This document shows, in pieces, positions 1-9,316 of a stretch of 64,000 bases of DNA (positions are counted from its first letter, which is position 1; every line of letters begins with the position of its first letter). The DNA is from Megasphaera micronuciformis F0359 (GTDB lineage Bacteria; Bacillota; Negativicutes; Veillonellales; Megasphaeraceae), in contig NZ_GL538208.1 of NCBI RefSeq assembly GCF_000165735.1, forward strand, positions 611,191 to 675,190, written 5' to 3'. The notes beneath the pieces are model-generated. The model searched no databases and was not told the origin of the DNA. It saw nothing but the letters and a program-made list of their open reading frames with translations. The position numbers were made by a program, and so were the translations under genes.

Positions 1-29
1 CGAACCCGCCCCCCCCCGAATGTAAGAAC

Positions 30-1229
30 TTATAAACCGGCTTCTTTGCGAAGGATTTCGGCTTTATCCGTTTTTTCCCACGGTAAATCGAGATCGTTGC
101 GGCCGAAGTGACCGTATGCAGCCGTTTGTTTGTATATAGGACGTTGCAAATCGAGCATCTTAATAATGCCGGCAGGACGCAAATCGAAGTGCTTGCGAAT
201 CAGTTCAACTACCTTATCGTGGTCGCACTTTCCGGTACCGAAAGTTTCTACGCGAATAGAGACGGGATGTGCTACACCGATGGCATAAGCCAACTGGAGT
301 TCACATTTATCAGCCAAGCCGGCAGCGACGATATTCTTGGCAACGTAACGAGCCGCATAAGCAGCAGAACGGTCTACCTTCGTGGGATCCTTACCGGAGA
401 AAGCACCGCCGCCGTGACGTGCCATGCCGCCGTATGTATCGACAATGATTTTACGTCCCGTTAAACCGGCATCCCCTTGGGGACCGCCGATAACGAAGCG
501 CCCGGTCGGATTGATAAAGAGTTTCGTATTTTCATCAAATAATCCGTCAGACAAGACGGGTTTAATGACAAATTCAATCAAGTCTTTTTCAATTTGCTCA
601 CGGGTTACTTCCGGACTGTGTTGTGCGGAAATAACAATGGTATCCACATGTACGGGTTTACCGTCATCATATTCGACCGTAACCTGTGTTTTGCCGTCGG
701 GACGCAAATACGTAAGTGTACCGTCTTTGCGAACCTTCGTCAATTGGCGAGACAGTCTGTGTGCCAAGGAAATAGGTAACGGCATGTATTCTTCCGTTTC
801 ATTCGTAGCATACCCGAACATGAGACCCTGATCACCGGCGCCGATAGCGTCGAATTCGTCTTTGTCACCGCCTTTTGCATCTTTGGCTTCTTTAGCTTCA
901 TCAACACCCATGGCAATATCGGATGATTGTTCGTCTAAAGATACTAAAACACCGCAAGTATCGCAGTCGAAACCGTATTTAGCACGAGTATAACCGATGT
1001 CGCGCACAGTTTCTCGAATAATTTTAGGAATATCAACATAACAACTTGTCGATATTTCCCCTACAACATGGACTAACCCGGTTGTTACCAAGGTTTCGCA
1101 AGCCACGCGGGCATTTGTATCTTGAGCTAAGATGGCGTCCAAAATACCGTCGGAAATTTGGTCAGCCATTTTATCGGGATGGCCTTCCGTTACCGATTCG
1201 GATGTAAAAAATTCGCGGTTTTTTGCCAT
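30..1229 (-). CDS. metK: S-adenosylmethionine synthetase (MetK)
   Basis: Makes S-adenosylmethionine from methionine and ATP in the cytoplasm. The 399-residue product has the usual family length, with the N-terminal GHPDK motif, the central GAGDQG loop and the C-terminal [19 protein letters not shown] segment that forms the ATP and polyphosphate site. The ATG follows a strong AGGAGG site. The gene stands alone behind a SAM-I riboswitch with an intrinsic terminator, so it should be switched off when its product is plentiful. Identification is secure. Confidence 0.98.
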   Translation of the reverse strand: MAKNREFFTSESVTEGHPDKMADQISDGILDAILAQDTNARVACETLVTTGLVHVVGEISTSCYVDIPKIIRETVRDIGYTRAKYGFDCDTCGVLVSLDEQSSDIAMGVDEAKEAKDAKGGDKDEFDAIGAGDQGLMFGYATNETEEYMPLPISLAHRLSRQLTKVRKDGTLTYLRPDGKTQVTVEYDDGKPVHVDTIVISAQHSPEVTREQIEKDLIEFVIKPVLSDGLFDENTKLFINPTGRFVIGGPQGDAGLTGRKIIVDTYGGMARHGGGAFSGKDPTKVDRSAAYAARYVAKNIVAAGLADKCELQLAYAIGVAHPVSIRVETFGTGKCDHDKVVELIRKHFDLRPAGIIKMLDLQRPIYKQTAAYGHFGRNDLDLPWEKTDKAEILRKEAGL

Positions 1230-1251
1230 TCGTATAAACCTCCTGTTTCAT

Positions 1252-1281
1252 AAATAAAAAAATCCCTCTACAAAAGAGGGG
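1252..1281 (-). terminator. Riboswitch-controlled terminator before metK
   Basis: A six-base-pair stem (CCCTCT/AGAGGG, 1264-1280) is followed on the minus strand by a T-rich tract at 1252-1263, directly before the metK ribosome binding site. It is the expression platform of the SAM-I riboswitch. Confidence 0.85.
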
Positions 1282-1288
1282 ATAACTA

Positions 1289-1388
1289 CCCATCTTTCGG
1301 CCTTACGGCTGTTGGACTTAGCACCTTTTCCAAGTAGAAGGTTGCTGCGGCATCACAGGGCCATTCCCTCCGCCGACTCTTGATGGAA
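1289..1388 (-). promoter_or_regulatory. SAM-I (S-box) riboswitch aptamer for metK
   Basis: Read on the minus strand, the stretch carries the S-box core: AGAG, GGAGGGA..TGGCCC, ATGA, CAACC and AGGTGCTAA.TCC. It is closed by a P1 stem of CCATC (1383-1387) with GATGG (1290-1294). SAM binding to this class stabilises P1 and favours the terminator that follows, repressing metK. Confidence 0.95.
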
Positions 1389-1413
1389 CTATATGTTGTT
1401 TTGACTGATAATA

Positions 1414-1442
1414 ATTATAAAGTAGGTCACAAAAAATTGCAA
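1414..1442 (-). promoter_or_regulatory. Probable sigma-70 promoter of metK
   Basis: On the minus strand TTGCAA (1437-1442) and a consensus TATAAT (1414-1419) are 17 bases apart. They lie about 25 bases upstream of the riboswitch P1 stem, so the aptamer would sit at the very start of the transcript. Confidence 0.6.
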
Positions 1443-1517
1443 GGGTAAATATAAATTTTTACAACATTTGAAAAAAGGCGGAATTTCGAGCTTTTCACTC
1501 GAAATTCCGCTTCTTCT

Positions 1518-2726
1518 CTACAGATTCTTTTTGTTGTATATGTCAATGACTCGATCTATGATTCTTTCAGCCAATTCATCCTTGCTCATCAGCGGCTGTT
1601 CTTCTACCGTCCCGTCGGGGTAAATAAAGGCACCTATATTGGTAGTACCCTTAAAGCCTGCACCTTCCGCCGTAATATCGTTAGCTACGAGCATATCCAG
1701 ATTCTTTTTAGCCACCTTGCCCTTGCCGTATTTGATAACATCCGTCGTTTCTGCGGCAAAACCTACAAGTATACGATTTCCTTTACGTTGTCCCAAGGAA
1801 AAAAGAATGTCGTCATTTTTAACCAGATTCAGCGTCAATTTGTCATCGTTCTTTTTAATTTTCTGCTGTGCCCGCACTGCCGGCCTGTAGTCGGCTACAG
1901 CTGCAGCCTTAATAACAATATTCGCATCATCATATAAGCGATCTACGGCCTCTTTCATCTCTCCTGTCGTCATGACATCGACACGATTGACCTTAAAGGG
2001 GGTCACAAGGTCTGTAGGAGCCGCTACCAAAGTTACGTCGGCACCGCATTTGGCTGCCGCCCTGGCAATGGCGAATCCCATGCGCCCGCTGGAATGATTT
2101 CCTATATAACGCACCGGGTCCAGGGCTTCGCGCGTACCGCCGGCAGTGACGATGACCTTTTGCCCGCACAACTCTTTTCGTTCATCTGCTACATATTCAA
2201 GCGCTTCTATAATACGTTCCGGAGCGGGCAAACGGCCGGCACCGACAGTCCCGCACGCTAACACTCCCGAATCGGGCTGCATAATCGTATAACCGCAATC
2301 TTTCAGGATTTGTACATTCCTTTGAACGATTTTGTTGTTCCACATATTCGTGTTCATGGCGGGACAGACCATTACAGGTGCCGTCGTAGCCATTAATACG
2401 GTTGTCGCCATATCGTCGGCAACACCGTTGGCCGCTTTACCGATAATATTGGCTGTCGCCGGTGCTACAAGGACTACGTGAGCCCATTCGGCCAAGGCGA
2501 TATGCTCTACATGAAACTCCGGTACGTCGGCGAACATAGAAACGGCTACGGGATTGCCCGAAATCTCACGCAACGTTAAAGGCGTAATAAATTCCGTCGC
2601 ATGCTTTGTCATAACGCATTTAACCTGAGCACCCTGCTTGCGTAACGTACTGGCAATAATAGCCGTCTTATAAGCAGCTATGCCGCCGCTTATGATAAGT
2701 AGGACATGCTTGTCTCGCAAAGACAT
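1518..2726 (-). CDS. coaBC: Bifunctional phosphopantothenoylcysteine decarboxylase/synthase (CoaBC)
   Basis: Carries out two consecutive steps of coenzyme A synthesis: coupling of cysteine to 4-phosphopantothenate, then decarboxylation to 4-phosphopantetheine. The N-terminal flavoprotein half (about residues 1-185) has the PAMNTNMW motif and the substrate-clamp cysteine region (GVLACGTVGAGRL). The C-terminal synthetase half begins at the GGTRE segment and carries GNHSSGRMG. The length of 402 residues is normal. It follows rpoZ by 17 bases in the same operon (yicC-remA-gmk-rpoZ-coaBC), the order common in Firmicutes. Confidence 0.97.
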   Translation of the reverse strand: MSLRDKHVLLIISGGIAAYKTAIIASTLRKQGAQVKCVMTKHATEFITPLTLREISGNPVAVSMFADVPEFHVEHIALAEWAHVVLVAPATANIIGKAANGVADDMATTVLMATTAPVMVCPAMNTNMWNNKIVQRNVQILKDCGYTIMQPDSGVLACGTVGAGRLPAPERIIEALEYVADERKELCGQKVIVTAGGTREALDPVRYIGNHSSGRMGFAIARAAAKCGADVTLVAAPTDLVTPFKVNRVDVMTTGEMKEAVDRLYDDANIVIKAAAVADYRPAVRAQQKIKKNDDKLTLNLVKNDDILFSLGQRKGNRILVGFAAETTDVIKYGKGKVAKKNLDMLVANDITAEGAGFKGTTNIGAFIYPDGTVEEQPLMSKDELAERIIDRVIDIYNKKNL

Positions 2727-2743
2727 GAGAAGTCACCCTCGCT

Positions 2744-2953
2744 TTATTTTATACCTGCTTGAGGTGTTTCATATTTAATTTTGCCTTCATTAATTTCTTC
2801 CATAGCCACGGAAACAACCTTATTTGTATTTACATCTACAAACGGAGCATCACCGTCCGTCAACTCTCTGGCTCTTTTGGCAGCCAAGGTAACCAGTGTA
2901 TATTTACTGTCCACTTTTTTCATTAATGATTCCAGCGTCGGTTGAATTAACAT
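2744..2953 (-). CDS. rpoZ: RNA polymerase omega subunit
   Basis: A 69-residue protein with the omega signature: KVDSKYTLVTLAAKRARELTDG, read in two parts around residues 14-35. Omega helps assemble and stabilise RNA polymerase by holding the beta-prime subunit. The ATG is preceded by AGGAG at good spacing. It sits between gmk and coaBC, its standard position. Confidence 0.95.
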   Translation of the reverse strand: MLIQPTLESLMKKVDSKYTLVTLAAKRARELTDGDAPFVDVNTNKVVSVAMEEINEGKIKYETPQAGIK

Positions 2954-2965
2954 AATTACACTCTC

Positions 2966-3586
2966 CTATTGTAACGTATACATTTTTTTTAAATTTTCGA
3001 TAATCCCGCTATTTCGTCGTGAACGACACGCTTCTGCCGTAATGACGGCTTTCGCCTTGCTGACGGCAATCTCCAGGTCATCGTTAACAATTAAATAATC
3101 GTACTTATCAATCCAGTCCAGTTCGGTACGTGCTTTATCGAGACGCTTTCGTATAACTTCATCCGAGTCTGTCCGGCGATTGCGCAGTCGTTGCGACAAA
3201 ATCTCGAGACTGGGTGGAACCACATAGATACACACGGCATCGGAATAGGCCTTTTTAATCTGCATGGCTCCCTGAATATCTATTTCCAACATAACATGGT
3301 GTCCTGCATCCATACGATTAAATACATAGTCTTTAGGCGTCCCGTAATAATGGTCATAGACCTTGGCGTATTCTAAAAAGGCGTCTTTTTCCAATAGTTC
3401 TTCAAACCGGTCATTATCCGTAAAAAAATAATTAACGCCGTCTTTTTCTCCTTCTCGCGGTGCTCGCGTGGTCATGGATACGGAATAGTCCATGTGGGGA
3501 AAGTGGCGCCTCAAGGCATCACAAATAGTGCCTTTTCCGGCTCCGGACGGTCCGGATACGACCAGTAACATACCTTTAGTCTTCAT
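2966..3586 (-). CDS. gmk: Guanylate kinase
   Basis: Phosphorylates GMP to GDP with ATP. The P-loop GPSGAGKGT lies near residue 12, followed by the GMP-binding segment with TTRAPREGE and the DIDIQGA-type motif (EIDIQGAMQ). The start was set at ATG 3586, giving 206 residues; the longer open frame upstream runs through remA and has no family similarity. GGGGGTGA lies just upstream. The start overlaps the end of remA by 11 bases, indicating coupled translation. Confidence 0.96.
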   Translation of the reverse strand: MKTKGMLLVVSGPSGAGKGTICDALRRHFPHMDYSVSMTTRAPREGEKDGVNYFFTDNDRFEELLEKDAFLEYAKVYDHYYGTPKDYVFNRMDAGHHVMLEIDIQGAMQIKKAYSDAVCIYVVPPSLEILSQRLRNRRTDSDEVIRKRLDKARTELDWIDKYDYLIVNDDLEIAVSKAKAVITAEACRSRRNSGIIENLKKMYTLQ

Positions 3587-3875
3587 GGACGTCACCCCCG
3601 TTTTCTTCTTCCTGTAATGACAGTTCATTGCCGCGAAAAGCCCCCATTCTATGGGCAATTGTTTCAGTTTGCAACGCTGACAAAATGATTTGTCCCCGCT
3701 CCATGACCAAAACGGAGCGTGTCTTTCGACCGCAAGTAGCATCCACCAACACGTGTTCATCCCGAGCATCCTGAATCATCCGTTTCACAGGTGCCGATTC
3801 GGGGCTTATAAGAGCTACGATTTTGCCGGCTGAGACCATGTTGCCGAAACCGATATTCAGAAATTCCGTCTTCAT
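3576..3875 (-). CDS. remA: RemA/DUF370 family regulator
   Basis: A 99-residue member of the RemA (DUF370) family, in Bacillus a DNA-binding activator of biofilm matrix genes. The family opening MKTEFLNIGFGNMV and the segment SPESAPVKRMIQDARD are plain. The start at 3875 is preferred over an in-frame ATG five codons upstream, because AGGTGA is correctly spaced for it. Family membership is secure; the matrix role is not shown in this organism. Confidence 0.88.
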   Translation of the reverse strand: MKTEFLNIGFGNMVSAGKIVALISPESAPVKRMIQDARDEHVLVDATCGRKTRSVLVMERGQIILSALQTETIAHRMGAFRGNELSLQEEENGGDVHED

Positions 3876-3886
3876 ATGTTCACCTA

Positions 3887-4771
3887 TCATTCAATATTTT
3901 GAATTTGTTCACGAATCTTTTCCAGTTCATTTTTTAAGCGAAGAACCGCATCGGTTATCGTCAATTCCTGTATTTTGGAACCGATTGTATTGGTTTCTCT
4001 GTTCATTTCCTGAAGAAGAAAATCAAGAGAACGACCTACATCGGTCGTTTCTGTCAATAACTTTTTTAATTGTAACACATGGCTCTTAAAACGTACAACT
4101 TCTTCCGTTACGTCGGATTTATCGGCAAAGACGGCAATTTCCTGAAGAATACGGGATTCATCGACATTTGTCCCCGTTTCTTCCAATAGTTTGGCAATCC
4201 TTTTGTGTAATCGTTGCCCGTAAGCTTCACTGAGATCTGCACGATGATTGTCGATAAAATTGATGTATTCTTCCGCCTTGGCGGCACGTTCCGACAAATC
4301 AAGTTCTATATTTTTCCCTTCCCGTTCGCGCATAATCGTTAAGGCTGTCAGGGCCTTGGCAGTAGCTGCTTGTATTTTAGGCCATATGGCTTCCGTATCG
4401 GTCGGTTGTTCTTCCGTTACGAACCAATCGCTCATAAGAGCCGACGTTTCTGAGAAAGTCGCTTCTCCTTCCGAAAAAATGCGGCCTTTAACCTCTGTTA
4501 GCGCCTGTTTCGCCGCTTCTAAAGCCGCGAAATCGATATGAATAGCGGGAGGCTCTTTAGATAATTCTGTTACAGTTACAAAAACATCCGTTTTACCGCG
4601 ATGTATAACATCCTTTAATTGTCGTCGCACGCGTTCTTCAAGAGCTGCATACGTTCTGGGAATGCGAATATTAAACTCCGCAAATCGTTGATTTACGGCT
4701 TTTATTTCTACAGTAATACTAATCTTTTCATCACTATACGTGCCGCTCCCGAATCCTGTCATACTGCGCAT
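3887..4771 (-). CDS. yicC: YicC/YloC family endoribonuclease
   Basis: A 294-residue protein opening with MRSMTGFG, the invariant YicC start, and ending in the DUF1732 region with FLLQEMNRETNTIGSK. E. coli YicC and Bacillus YloC are endoribonucleases. AAGGAGG lies seven bases before the ATG; longer upstream frames are non-coding. It heads the yicC-remA-gmk-rpoZ-coaBC operon and is divergent from the NFACT gene. Confidence 0.93.
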   Translation of the reverse strand: MRSMTGFGSGTYSDEKISITVEIKAVNQRFAEFNIRIPRTYAALEERVRRQLKDVIHRGKTDVFVTVTELSKEPPAIHIDFAALEAAKQALTEVKGRIFSEGEATFSETSALMSDWFVTEEQPTDTEAIWPKIQAATAKALTALTIMREREGKNIELDLSERAAKAEEYINFIDNHRADLSEAYGQRLHKRIAKLLEETGTNVDESRILQEIAVFADKSDVTEEVVRFKSHVLQLKKLLTETTDVGRSLDFLLQEMNRETNTIGSKIQELTITDAVLRLKNELEKIREQIQNIE

Positions 4772-4933
4772 ACGTAAACCTCCTTCAATAATGCCGTATA
4801 TGTATACATGTATCCTAATCCCGTCACTCCCGACTGTCAATAAGATAGAAAAAAATGAGAACTTGCCTGTACGAAATCTGTTGCATCGCCTATAATAGCT
4901 AAGAAAGACGGACAGATAATAAGGAGATACACC

Positions 4934-6658
4934 ATGAATCTTGACGGAATTACCTTGCACAGTGCTGTCGAAGAATTATCACAAGCCCTGACAGGCGGAC
5001 AAATAACTAAAATTTATCAACTGAACGGTCGAGGGTTGTATTTTCGGGTTTTCAACGACAAATCGCTCTATCACCTGATTATTACACTCGACGGTTCACC
5101 GCGACTTTTTCTGAGTGATAACCAACCGCCTACGCCGGATGTACCGACAGGACTGGCTATGTTTTTACGCAAATATTATGAAAACGGCCGCATTGCCTCT
5201 ATAACTCAGCTTCATCTCGATCGTATCATCGATGTAAATATTGATGTACTCAATATGTCGGGACAATTAGTAACTCGCAAGATGCATGTCGAACTTATGG
5301 GCAAGTACAGTAATGTTATTTTTACGGAAGACGGTATGATTTTGGAAGCACTCATAAAGACTCACAAGGATAAGCAGGCTTTGCGAACCATATATCCGAA
5401 ACATCCCTATGAGTTCCCACCCAATTTCATGCGCATGAATCCCTTTGACTTTTCCGTTCATGAATTGACGGAAATGGCAGACACCGGTGATTCGGACGAA
5501 GACTTACGCACTTGGATGCTGAAGCGTTTTAACGGTATGAGTACAGTCGTTTTAAATGAATTATCGGACCGTACGGGTATTGATATAAATACACTCATGT
5601 CAACTTTGACGGCAGAAGAAAAAAATGATTGGTTTTCAGCCGTTATACAGCTCGGAAAGGATATTCAGGGATTAAAGGGGGCCTTCGTCTATACGGACCA
5701 AAAAAAAGAAATTCTTTTTCCTGCCGAGCTAAAAAGTTTGGCACACTTACCGAGACGTCACTATGACTACATTCAAGATTATTTAAAAGAATTCCAGGAT
5801 ACGGCGGCCAGCCTGAGCGGTGAGCAGGAGGAATTGAAAAAAAAGGCCGCTAAGGCGGCAGACCGGCAGCGCCGAAAAATCAGACGTATCAATTCCGAAC
5901 TGAAAGAAACGGATAAGATGGACACATATAAATTGTATGGCGACCTTTTAATGATTCACGCTTATGACCGTCCGGCTCATCAATCATCTCTAACGGTCCG
6001 AAATTTATTATCCGAAACGATGGAAGACGTTACTATTCCGTTGAATCCGGCTCTTTCCGTAACCGACAATGCCAATAAATACTATAAAAAATATGCAAAA
6101 CTGCGCAACCGTAAACAAATGTCCGCCCAATTACAAGCGGATAATGCCGCAGAGCTCAACTATATAGAATCCTTGGAATATGCTTTGCAAACTATAGAAA
6201 CTAAGGATGAGTTGGCTGATATCAAGGCGGAAATGCGTGCAGCCGGTATGCTTCCGGCAAGCGGAAAAGATAAATTAAAGAAAGAATTTGCACAAAAAAT
6301 ACTGACCTTACATTGCGACGGCGCGACCATATTTATCGGAAGAAACAACCGACAAAACGATTTTCTGACTACAAAAAAAGCCAAGCCCTTCGATTACTGG
6401 TTTCACGTTAAAAATCGCCCCGGATCTCATGTTATCTTGTCTTGTGGTCAAGATGAGCCGACGAACGACCAACTGCAAACTGCAGCCGAGTGTGCCGCTT
6501 GGTACAGTACGGGAAGAGACGACTCGAAAGTGGAAGTAGACAGTACCATGATTAAACATGTAAAAAAGCCGCCTCACTCCGTACCCGGATACGTTATTTT
6601 TGATCATCAGACAACCTACGTCGTAACGCCTAAAAAGCATGATGAGTTGAGTAAATAA
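4934..6658 (+). CDS. rqcH: NFACT family protein, RqcH/Rqc2 homologue
   Basis: A 574-residue member of the NFACT family (also annotated as fibronectin-binding protein FbpA). In Bacillus, RqcH binds obstructed 50S subunits and recruits tRNA-Ala to add alanine tails that mark stalled chains for degradation. Visible are the NFACT-N domain (residues 1-about 260), a long charged coiled coil (about 280-440) and the NFACT-R domain with the DYWFHVKNRPGSHVIL motif near residue 490. The start has AAGGAGA six bases upstream. It is divergent from yicC and ends at a bidirectional terminator. Confidence 0.93.
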   Translation: MNLDGITLHSAVEELSQALTGGQITKIYQLNGRGLYFRVFNDKSLYHLIITLDGSPRLFLSDNQPPTPDVPTGLAMFLRKYYENGRIASITQLHLDRIIDVNIDVLNMSGQLVTRKMHVELMGKYSNVIFTEDGMILEALIKTHKDKQALRTIYPKHPYEFPPNFMRMNPFDFSVHELTEMADTGDSDEDLRTWMLKRFNGMSTVVLNELSDRTGIDINTLMSTLTAEEKNDWFSAVIQLGKDIQGLKGAFVYTDQKKEILFPAELKSLAHLPRRHYDYIQDYLKEFQDTAASLSGEQEELKKKAAKAADRQRRKIRRINSELKETDKMDTYKLYGDLLMIHAYDRPAHQSSLTVRNLLSETMEDVTIPLNPALSVTDNANKYYKKYAKLRNRKQMSAQLQADNAAELNYIESLEYALQTIETKDELADIKAEMRAAGMLPASGKDKLKKEFAQKILTLHCDGATIFIGRNNRQNDFLTTKKAKPFDYWFHVKNRPGSHVILSCGQDEPTNDQLQTAAECAAWYSTGRDDSKVEVDSTMIKHVKKPPHSVPGYVIFDHQTTYVVTPKKHDELSK

Positions 6659-6693
6659 GAAAAAGTCCTTCACTTAACAGTGAAGGACTTTTT
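6659..6693. terminator. Bidirectional terminator between rqcH and the acetyltransferase gene
   Basis: An inverted repeat AAAGTCCTTCAC/GTGAAGGACTTT with a short loop is flanked by A and T tracts on both sides. It can stop transcription from both converging genes. Confidence 0.9.
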
Positions 6694-6694
6694 C

Positions 6695-6973
6695 TTATTC
6701 CGTAAAGACGTGGCCGTATTCTTTTTCGTGACGTTTTGCCCAAACTTGAGCATAAGAACAGGTAGCTCCCGTCTTCTTTCCCTGATTTTCAATATAATCG
6801 ACTGCAGCCTGAACTAACTTACCGGCCATACCTTGACCTCTAAGTGAATCATCCACGAAGGTGTGGGTGATCACATAGTTACCGTCAGCTTGCACCGGAA
6901 AATCGATTTCTCCTACTATCTTATTTTCTTCATTTTTAATGATAATTCGTTCAGGTTCATATATAAAATCCAT
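6695..6973 (-). CDS. Small GNAT-type N-acetyltransferase (YjdJ-like)
   Basis: A 92-residue single-domain acetyltransferase of the short Gcn5-related class. The acetyl-CoA loop appears as RGQGMAGKLVQAAVDY (about residues 46-61), preceded by THTFVDDSLRG. Such small proteins resemble YjdJ/NATD1 and lack the full GNAT fold; their substrates are mostly unknown. AAAGGAGG precedes the ATG. It stands alone. Confidence 0.85.
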   Translation of the reverse strand: MDFIYEPERIIIKNEENKIVGEIDFPVQADGNYVITHTFVDDSLRGQGMAGKLVQAAVDYIENQGKKTGATCSYAQVWAKRHEKEYGHVFTE

Positions 6974-7067
6974 GAAGATCCACCTCCTTTTCTTAACTAT
7001 AGCATAAAAAATGCCGGCACTCTATATCGTTAAAGGACGTGGCCCGTACAAACCTGAATAATAAAAA

Positions 7068-7361
7068 TTAACCGACACACCGCTCGGCTCTTTCTTCCAA
7101 AATGGAAACGAGCGCGTTGGCACTGCTGGTGTGAGAGCGAATGACTTCCACATTTTTACGTTGTGCTTCCTTAACGGCACAACGTACCATACTATGGCTT
7201 ACAGTGCTGGTAAAGAGAACCACCAAGTCGGGTGAACCGATTTTGGACTTAAAATCACTCGGTACTTGAGTAAATACCTTTGCCTTATACGAATATTTTT
7301 TGCAAATATTCTTGTATCTACATACCATACAGTCATTACCGCCAACGATTACTACGCTCAT
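7068..7361 (-). CDS. DUF2325 domain protein
   Basis: A 97-residue DUF2325 protein with an N-terminal Rossmann-like start (MSVVIVGGNDCMVCRYKNIC), a segment DLVVLFTSTVSHSMVRCA and conserved cysteines at its start. The family's function is not established. The second in-frame ATG (7361) was chosen because it follows AAGGGGA at correct spacing. About 215 bases of AT-rich sequence separate it from thiC; no recognisable site was found there. Confidence 0.8.
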   Translation of the reverse strand: MSVVIVGGNDCMVCRYKNICKKYSYKAKVFTQVPSDFKSKIGSPDLVVLFTSTVSHSMVRCAVKEAQRKNVEVIRSHTSSANALVSILEERAERCVG

Positions 7362-7584
7362 AACCATCTCCCCTTCGGATATACAAGCTTTTAATTTTGA
7401 TAACGTCTTTCAATTACAGTTATAAGTATAATAGAGTATACGATTGGCTGTCAATAGATGATGATAATTCTTAATAATATTTTCTTTTATAATGATTATA
7501 AGCCATGCAATATCAATCACCTATCATATAACTGATATGATATATCATAAATATTTGTAAAATCGATTTCTTCCCATATTCAAT

Positions 7585-8889
7585 CTATATAATATCGATA
7601 AATTCGTCATTTAAGGCCTTGTTCATACTGCGAACGGCGCAGAATTTGCCGCACATACTGCACGTATCTTCGTGATCTTTCTCCGGAGCTCTGCTTTCTC
7701 GGATGCGGCGGGCTCTGTCGGGATTCATAGCCAAGGCATATTGAGCTTCCCAATCAAGCTTTTTACGCGCATCCGCCATGGCATCATCCTTATCTCTGGC
7801 CCCTCGAATCCCTCTGGCTATATCGGCAGCATGAGCTGCGATTTTAAAGGCCATAATTCCCTCTTCCACATCCTGAAGATTAGGCAGGGCCAAGTGTTCC
7901 GCCGGTGTCACATAGCATAAGAAAGAGGCTCCGTGCATGCCGGCAACGGCACCGCCGATAGCTGCCGTAATATGATCGTATCCGGGCGCAATATCCGTAA
8001 CTAAGGGGCCTAACACATAAAAGGGGGCACCGTCACAAAGACGTTCCTGAACTTCCATATTAGCCTGAATTTCATTCAATGCCATATGGCCCGGACCTTC
8101 TATCATAACCTGAACACCGCGCTGACGAGCTCGTTTAGTTAATTCACCCAAGCGTACCAATTCTTCAATTTGGCAAACATCGGTCGCATCGGCCAGGCAA
8201 CCGGGACGGCATGCATCTCCTAAGGAAAGAGTTACATCATACTCGACACAAATATCGAGTATATCATCAAAATACTCATAGAAGGGATTTTCCTGACCCG
8301 TCATATGCATCCAGGCAAAAAGAAGACTACCGCCGCGGCTGACAATATTCAGCTTTCTCTTATGAGTTTTAATTTGATGTACTGTCTGACGTGTAATCCC
8401 GCAATGGACCGTAATAAAATCTACCCCGTCTTCAGCATGAAGTCGCACCGTATCCAGGAAATCTTTAGCCGTCAAAAAAGCTAAGTCCTTTTGGTGATGA
8501 ATAACACTGTCGTAAATAGGAACCGTGCCGATCATAGCCGTACATTTTTCCGTTAAAACGCGTCTGAATATGCGCGTATCTCCGTGGGTCGACAGGTCCA
8601 TTATCGAGTCGGCTCCCAATTTGACGGCGGTCTGGACCTTGTCCAATTCGGCTTCATAATCCTTACAATCTTTCGAGGTTCCCAAGTTGGCATTAATTTT
8701 AGTCCGTAAAGCCTTTCCTATGCCTTCCGGACTAATGGACTTATGGTTTTTATTGCAGGGAATGACAACCTTTCCGGCAGCCACTAAAGAACATATTTGT
8801 TCCTCGGATAATCCCTCTTTTCGGGCAACAATCTTCATTTCATCCGTAATAACTCCCTGTTTGGCTGCTTGTAATTGAGTAAAAAACAT
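7585..8889 (-). CDS. thiC: Phosphomethylpyrimidine synthase ThiC
   Basis: A radical-SAM enzyme converting 5-aminoimidazole ribotide to the hydroxymethylpyrimidine phosphate of thiamine. The 434-residue product has the C-terminal CSMCGKFC cluster motif (CX2CX4C) and the core [11 protein letters not shown]. The start was set at ATG 8889 (MFFTQLQ), which follows AAAGGAG; an ATG ten codons upstream lies too close to the terminator. It is a lone gene behind a TPP riboswitch; the other thiamine genes are elsewhere. Confidence 0.96.
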   Translation of the reverse strand: MFFTQLQAAKQGVITDEMKIVARKEGLSEEQICSLVAAGKVVIPCNKNHKSISPEGIGKALRTKINANLGTSKDCKDYEAELDKVQTAVKLGADSIMDLSTHGDTRIFRRVLTEKCTAMIGTVPIYDSVIHHQKDLAFLTAKDFLDTVRLHAEDGVDFITVHCGITRQTVHQIKTHKRKLNIVSRGGSLLFAWMHMTGQENPFYEYFDDILDICVEYDVTLSLGDACRPGCLADATDVCQIEELVRLGELTKRARQRGVQVMIEGPGHMALNEIQANMEVQERLCDGAPFYVLGPLVTDIAPGYDHITAAIGGAVAGMHGASFLCYVTPAEHLALPNLQDVEEGIMAFKIAAHAADIARGIRGARDKDDAMADARKKLDWEAQYALAMNPDRARRIRESRAPEKDHEDTCSMCGKFCAVRSMNKALNDEFIDII

Positions 8890-8929
8890 GATGGCTCCTT
8901 TCGTTACAAGCGAGTCCATAGGCTTCGGG

Positions 8930-8963
8930 AAAAGAAAAAGGGTATCGACATATCGATACCCTT
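8930..8963 (-). terminator. Terminator of the thiC TPP riboswitch
   Basis: A stem of AAGGGTATCGA with TCGATACCCTT followed by a run of T on the minus strand lies between the aptamer and the thiC start. Confidence 0.9.
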
Positions 8964-8971
8964 GTGTGGCG

Positions 8972-9062
8972 TAAACGAGCTTCCTACGCGGGCATGATCC
9001 CGATCAGGTGTAAAGGTCAGGACTTACAGTCCTTTCTCAGCCTATAATATAGACTCCCTTGC
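8972..9062 (-). promoter_or_regulatory. TPP (THI-element) riboswitch of thiC
   Basis: On the minus strand the THI consensus is present in order: GGCTGAGA, then ACCTGATC.GGATCATGCC and GCGTAGGAA. TPP binding should promote the terminator that follows and repress thiC. Confidence 0.95.
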
Positions 9063-9117
9063 AACATTATTATATATTTGTATCTAGCATACCACGTTGT
9101 GTACGAACATACAATAT

Positions 9118-9147
9118 AAAAAAGACTTCTTCAAATGAAGAAGTCTT
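9118..9147 (-). terminator. Terminator after tRNA-Arg
   Basis: An AAGACTTCTTC/GAAGAAGTCTT hairpin followed by T residues on the minus strand, immediately after the tRNA CCA end. Confidence 0.85.
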
Positions 9148-9149
9148 GG

Positions 9150-9226
9150 TGGTGACCCGGTAGGGATTCGAACCCTAGACCCACAGCTTAGAAGGCTGTT
9201 GCTCTATCCAGCTGAGCTACCGAGTC
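9150..9226 (-). tRNA. tRNA-Arg (anticodon UCU)
   Basis: A 77-base cloverleaf with encoded CCA. The acceptor pair is GACTCGG with CCGGGTC, the anticodon loop CTTCTAA gives UCU, and the T loop is TTCGAAT. Confidence 0.97.
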
Positions 9227-9242
9227 ATGCATTACCTGTAAA

Positions 9243-9271
9243 AGTATATCATTATACAGGCGGCAATGCAA
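9243..9271 (-). promoter_or_regulatory. Possible promoter of tRNA-Arg
   Basis: On the minus strand TTGCAT and TATACT are 17 bases apart with a TGA-extended -10. The predicted start lies about 10 bases before the tRNA 5' end. Confidence 0.45.
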
Positions 9272-9275
9272 GATA

Positions 9276-9305
9276 AAAGCGGGTGAACCTTGAAATCACC
9301 CGCTT
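9276..9305 (-). terminator. Terminator of the PepSY gene
   Basis: A GCGGGTGA/TCACCCGC hairpin flanked by A- and T-rich arms, 11 bases after the stop codon of the PepSY gene. Confidence 0.8.
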
Positions 9306-9316
9306 TTATAAATTAA

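Noticed and set aside
1-29. Run of nine C residues at the window edge
   Set aside because: It lies downstream of metK at the very edge of the window, too little context to interpret; it may be ordinary or a sequencing homopolymer.
3587-3769. Long N-terminal extension of guanylate kinase
   Set aside because: The extension overlaps remA in another frame and lacks similarity to guanylate kinases; a good start with ribosome site exists at 3586.
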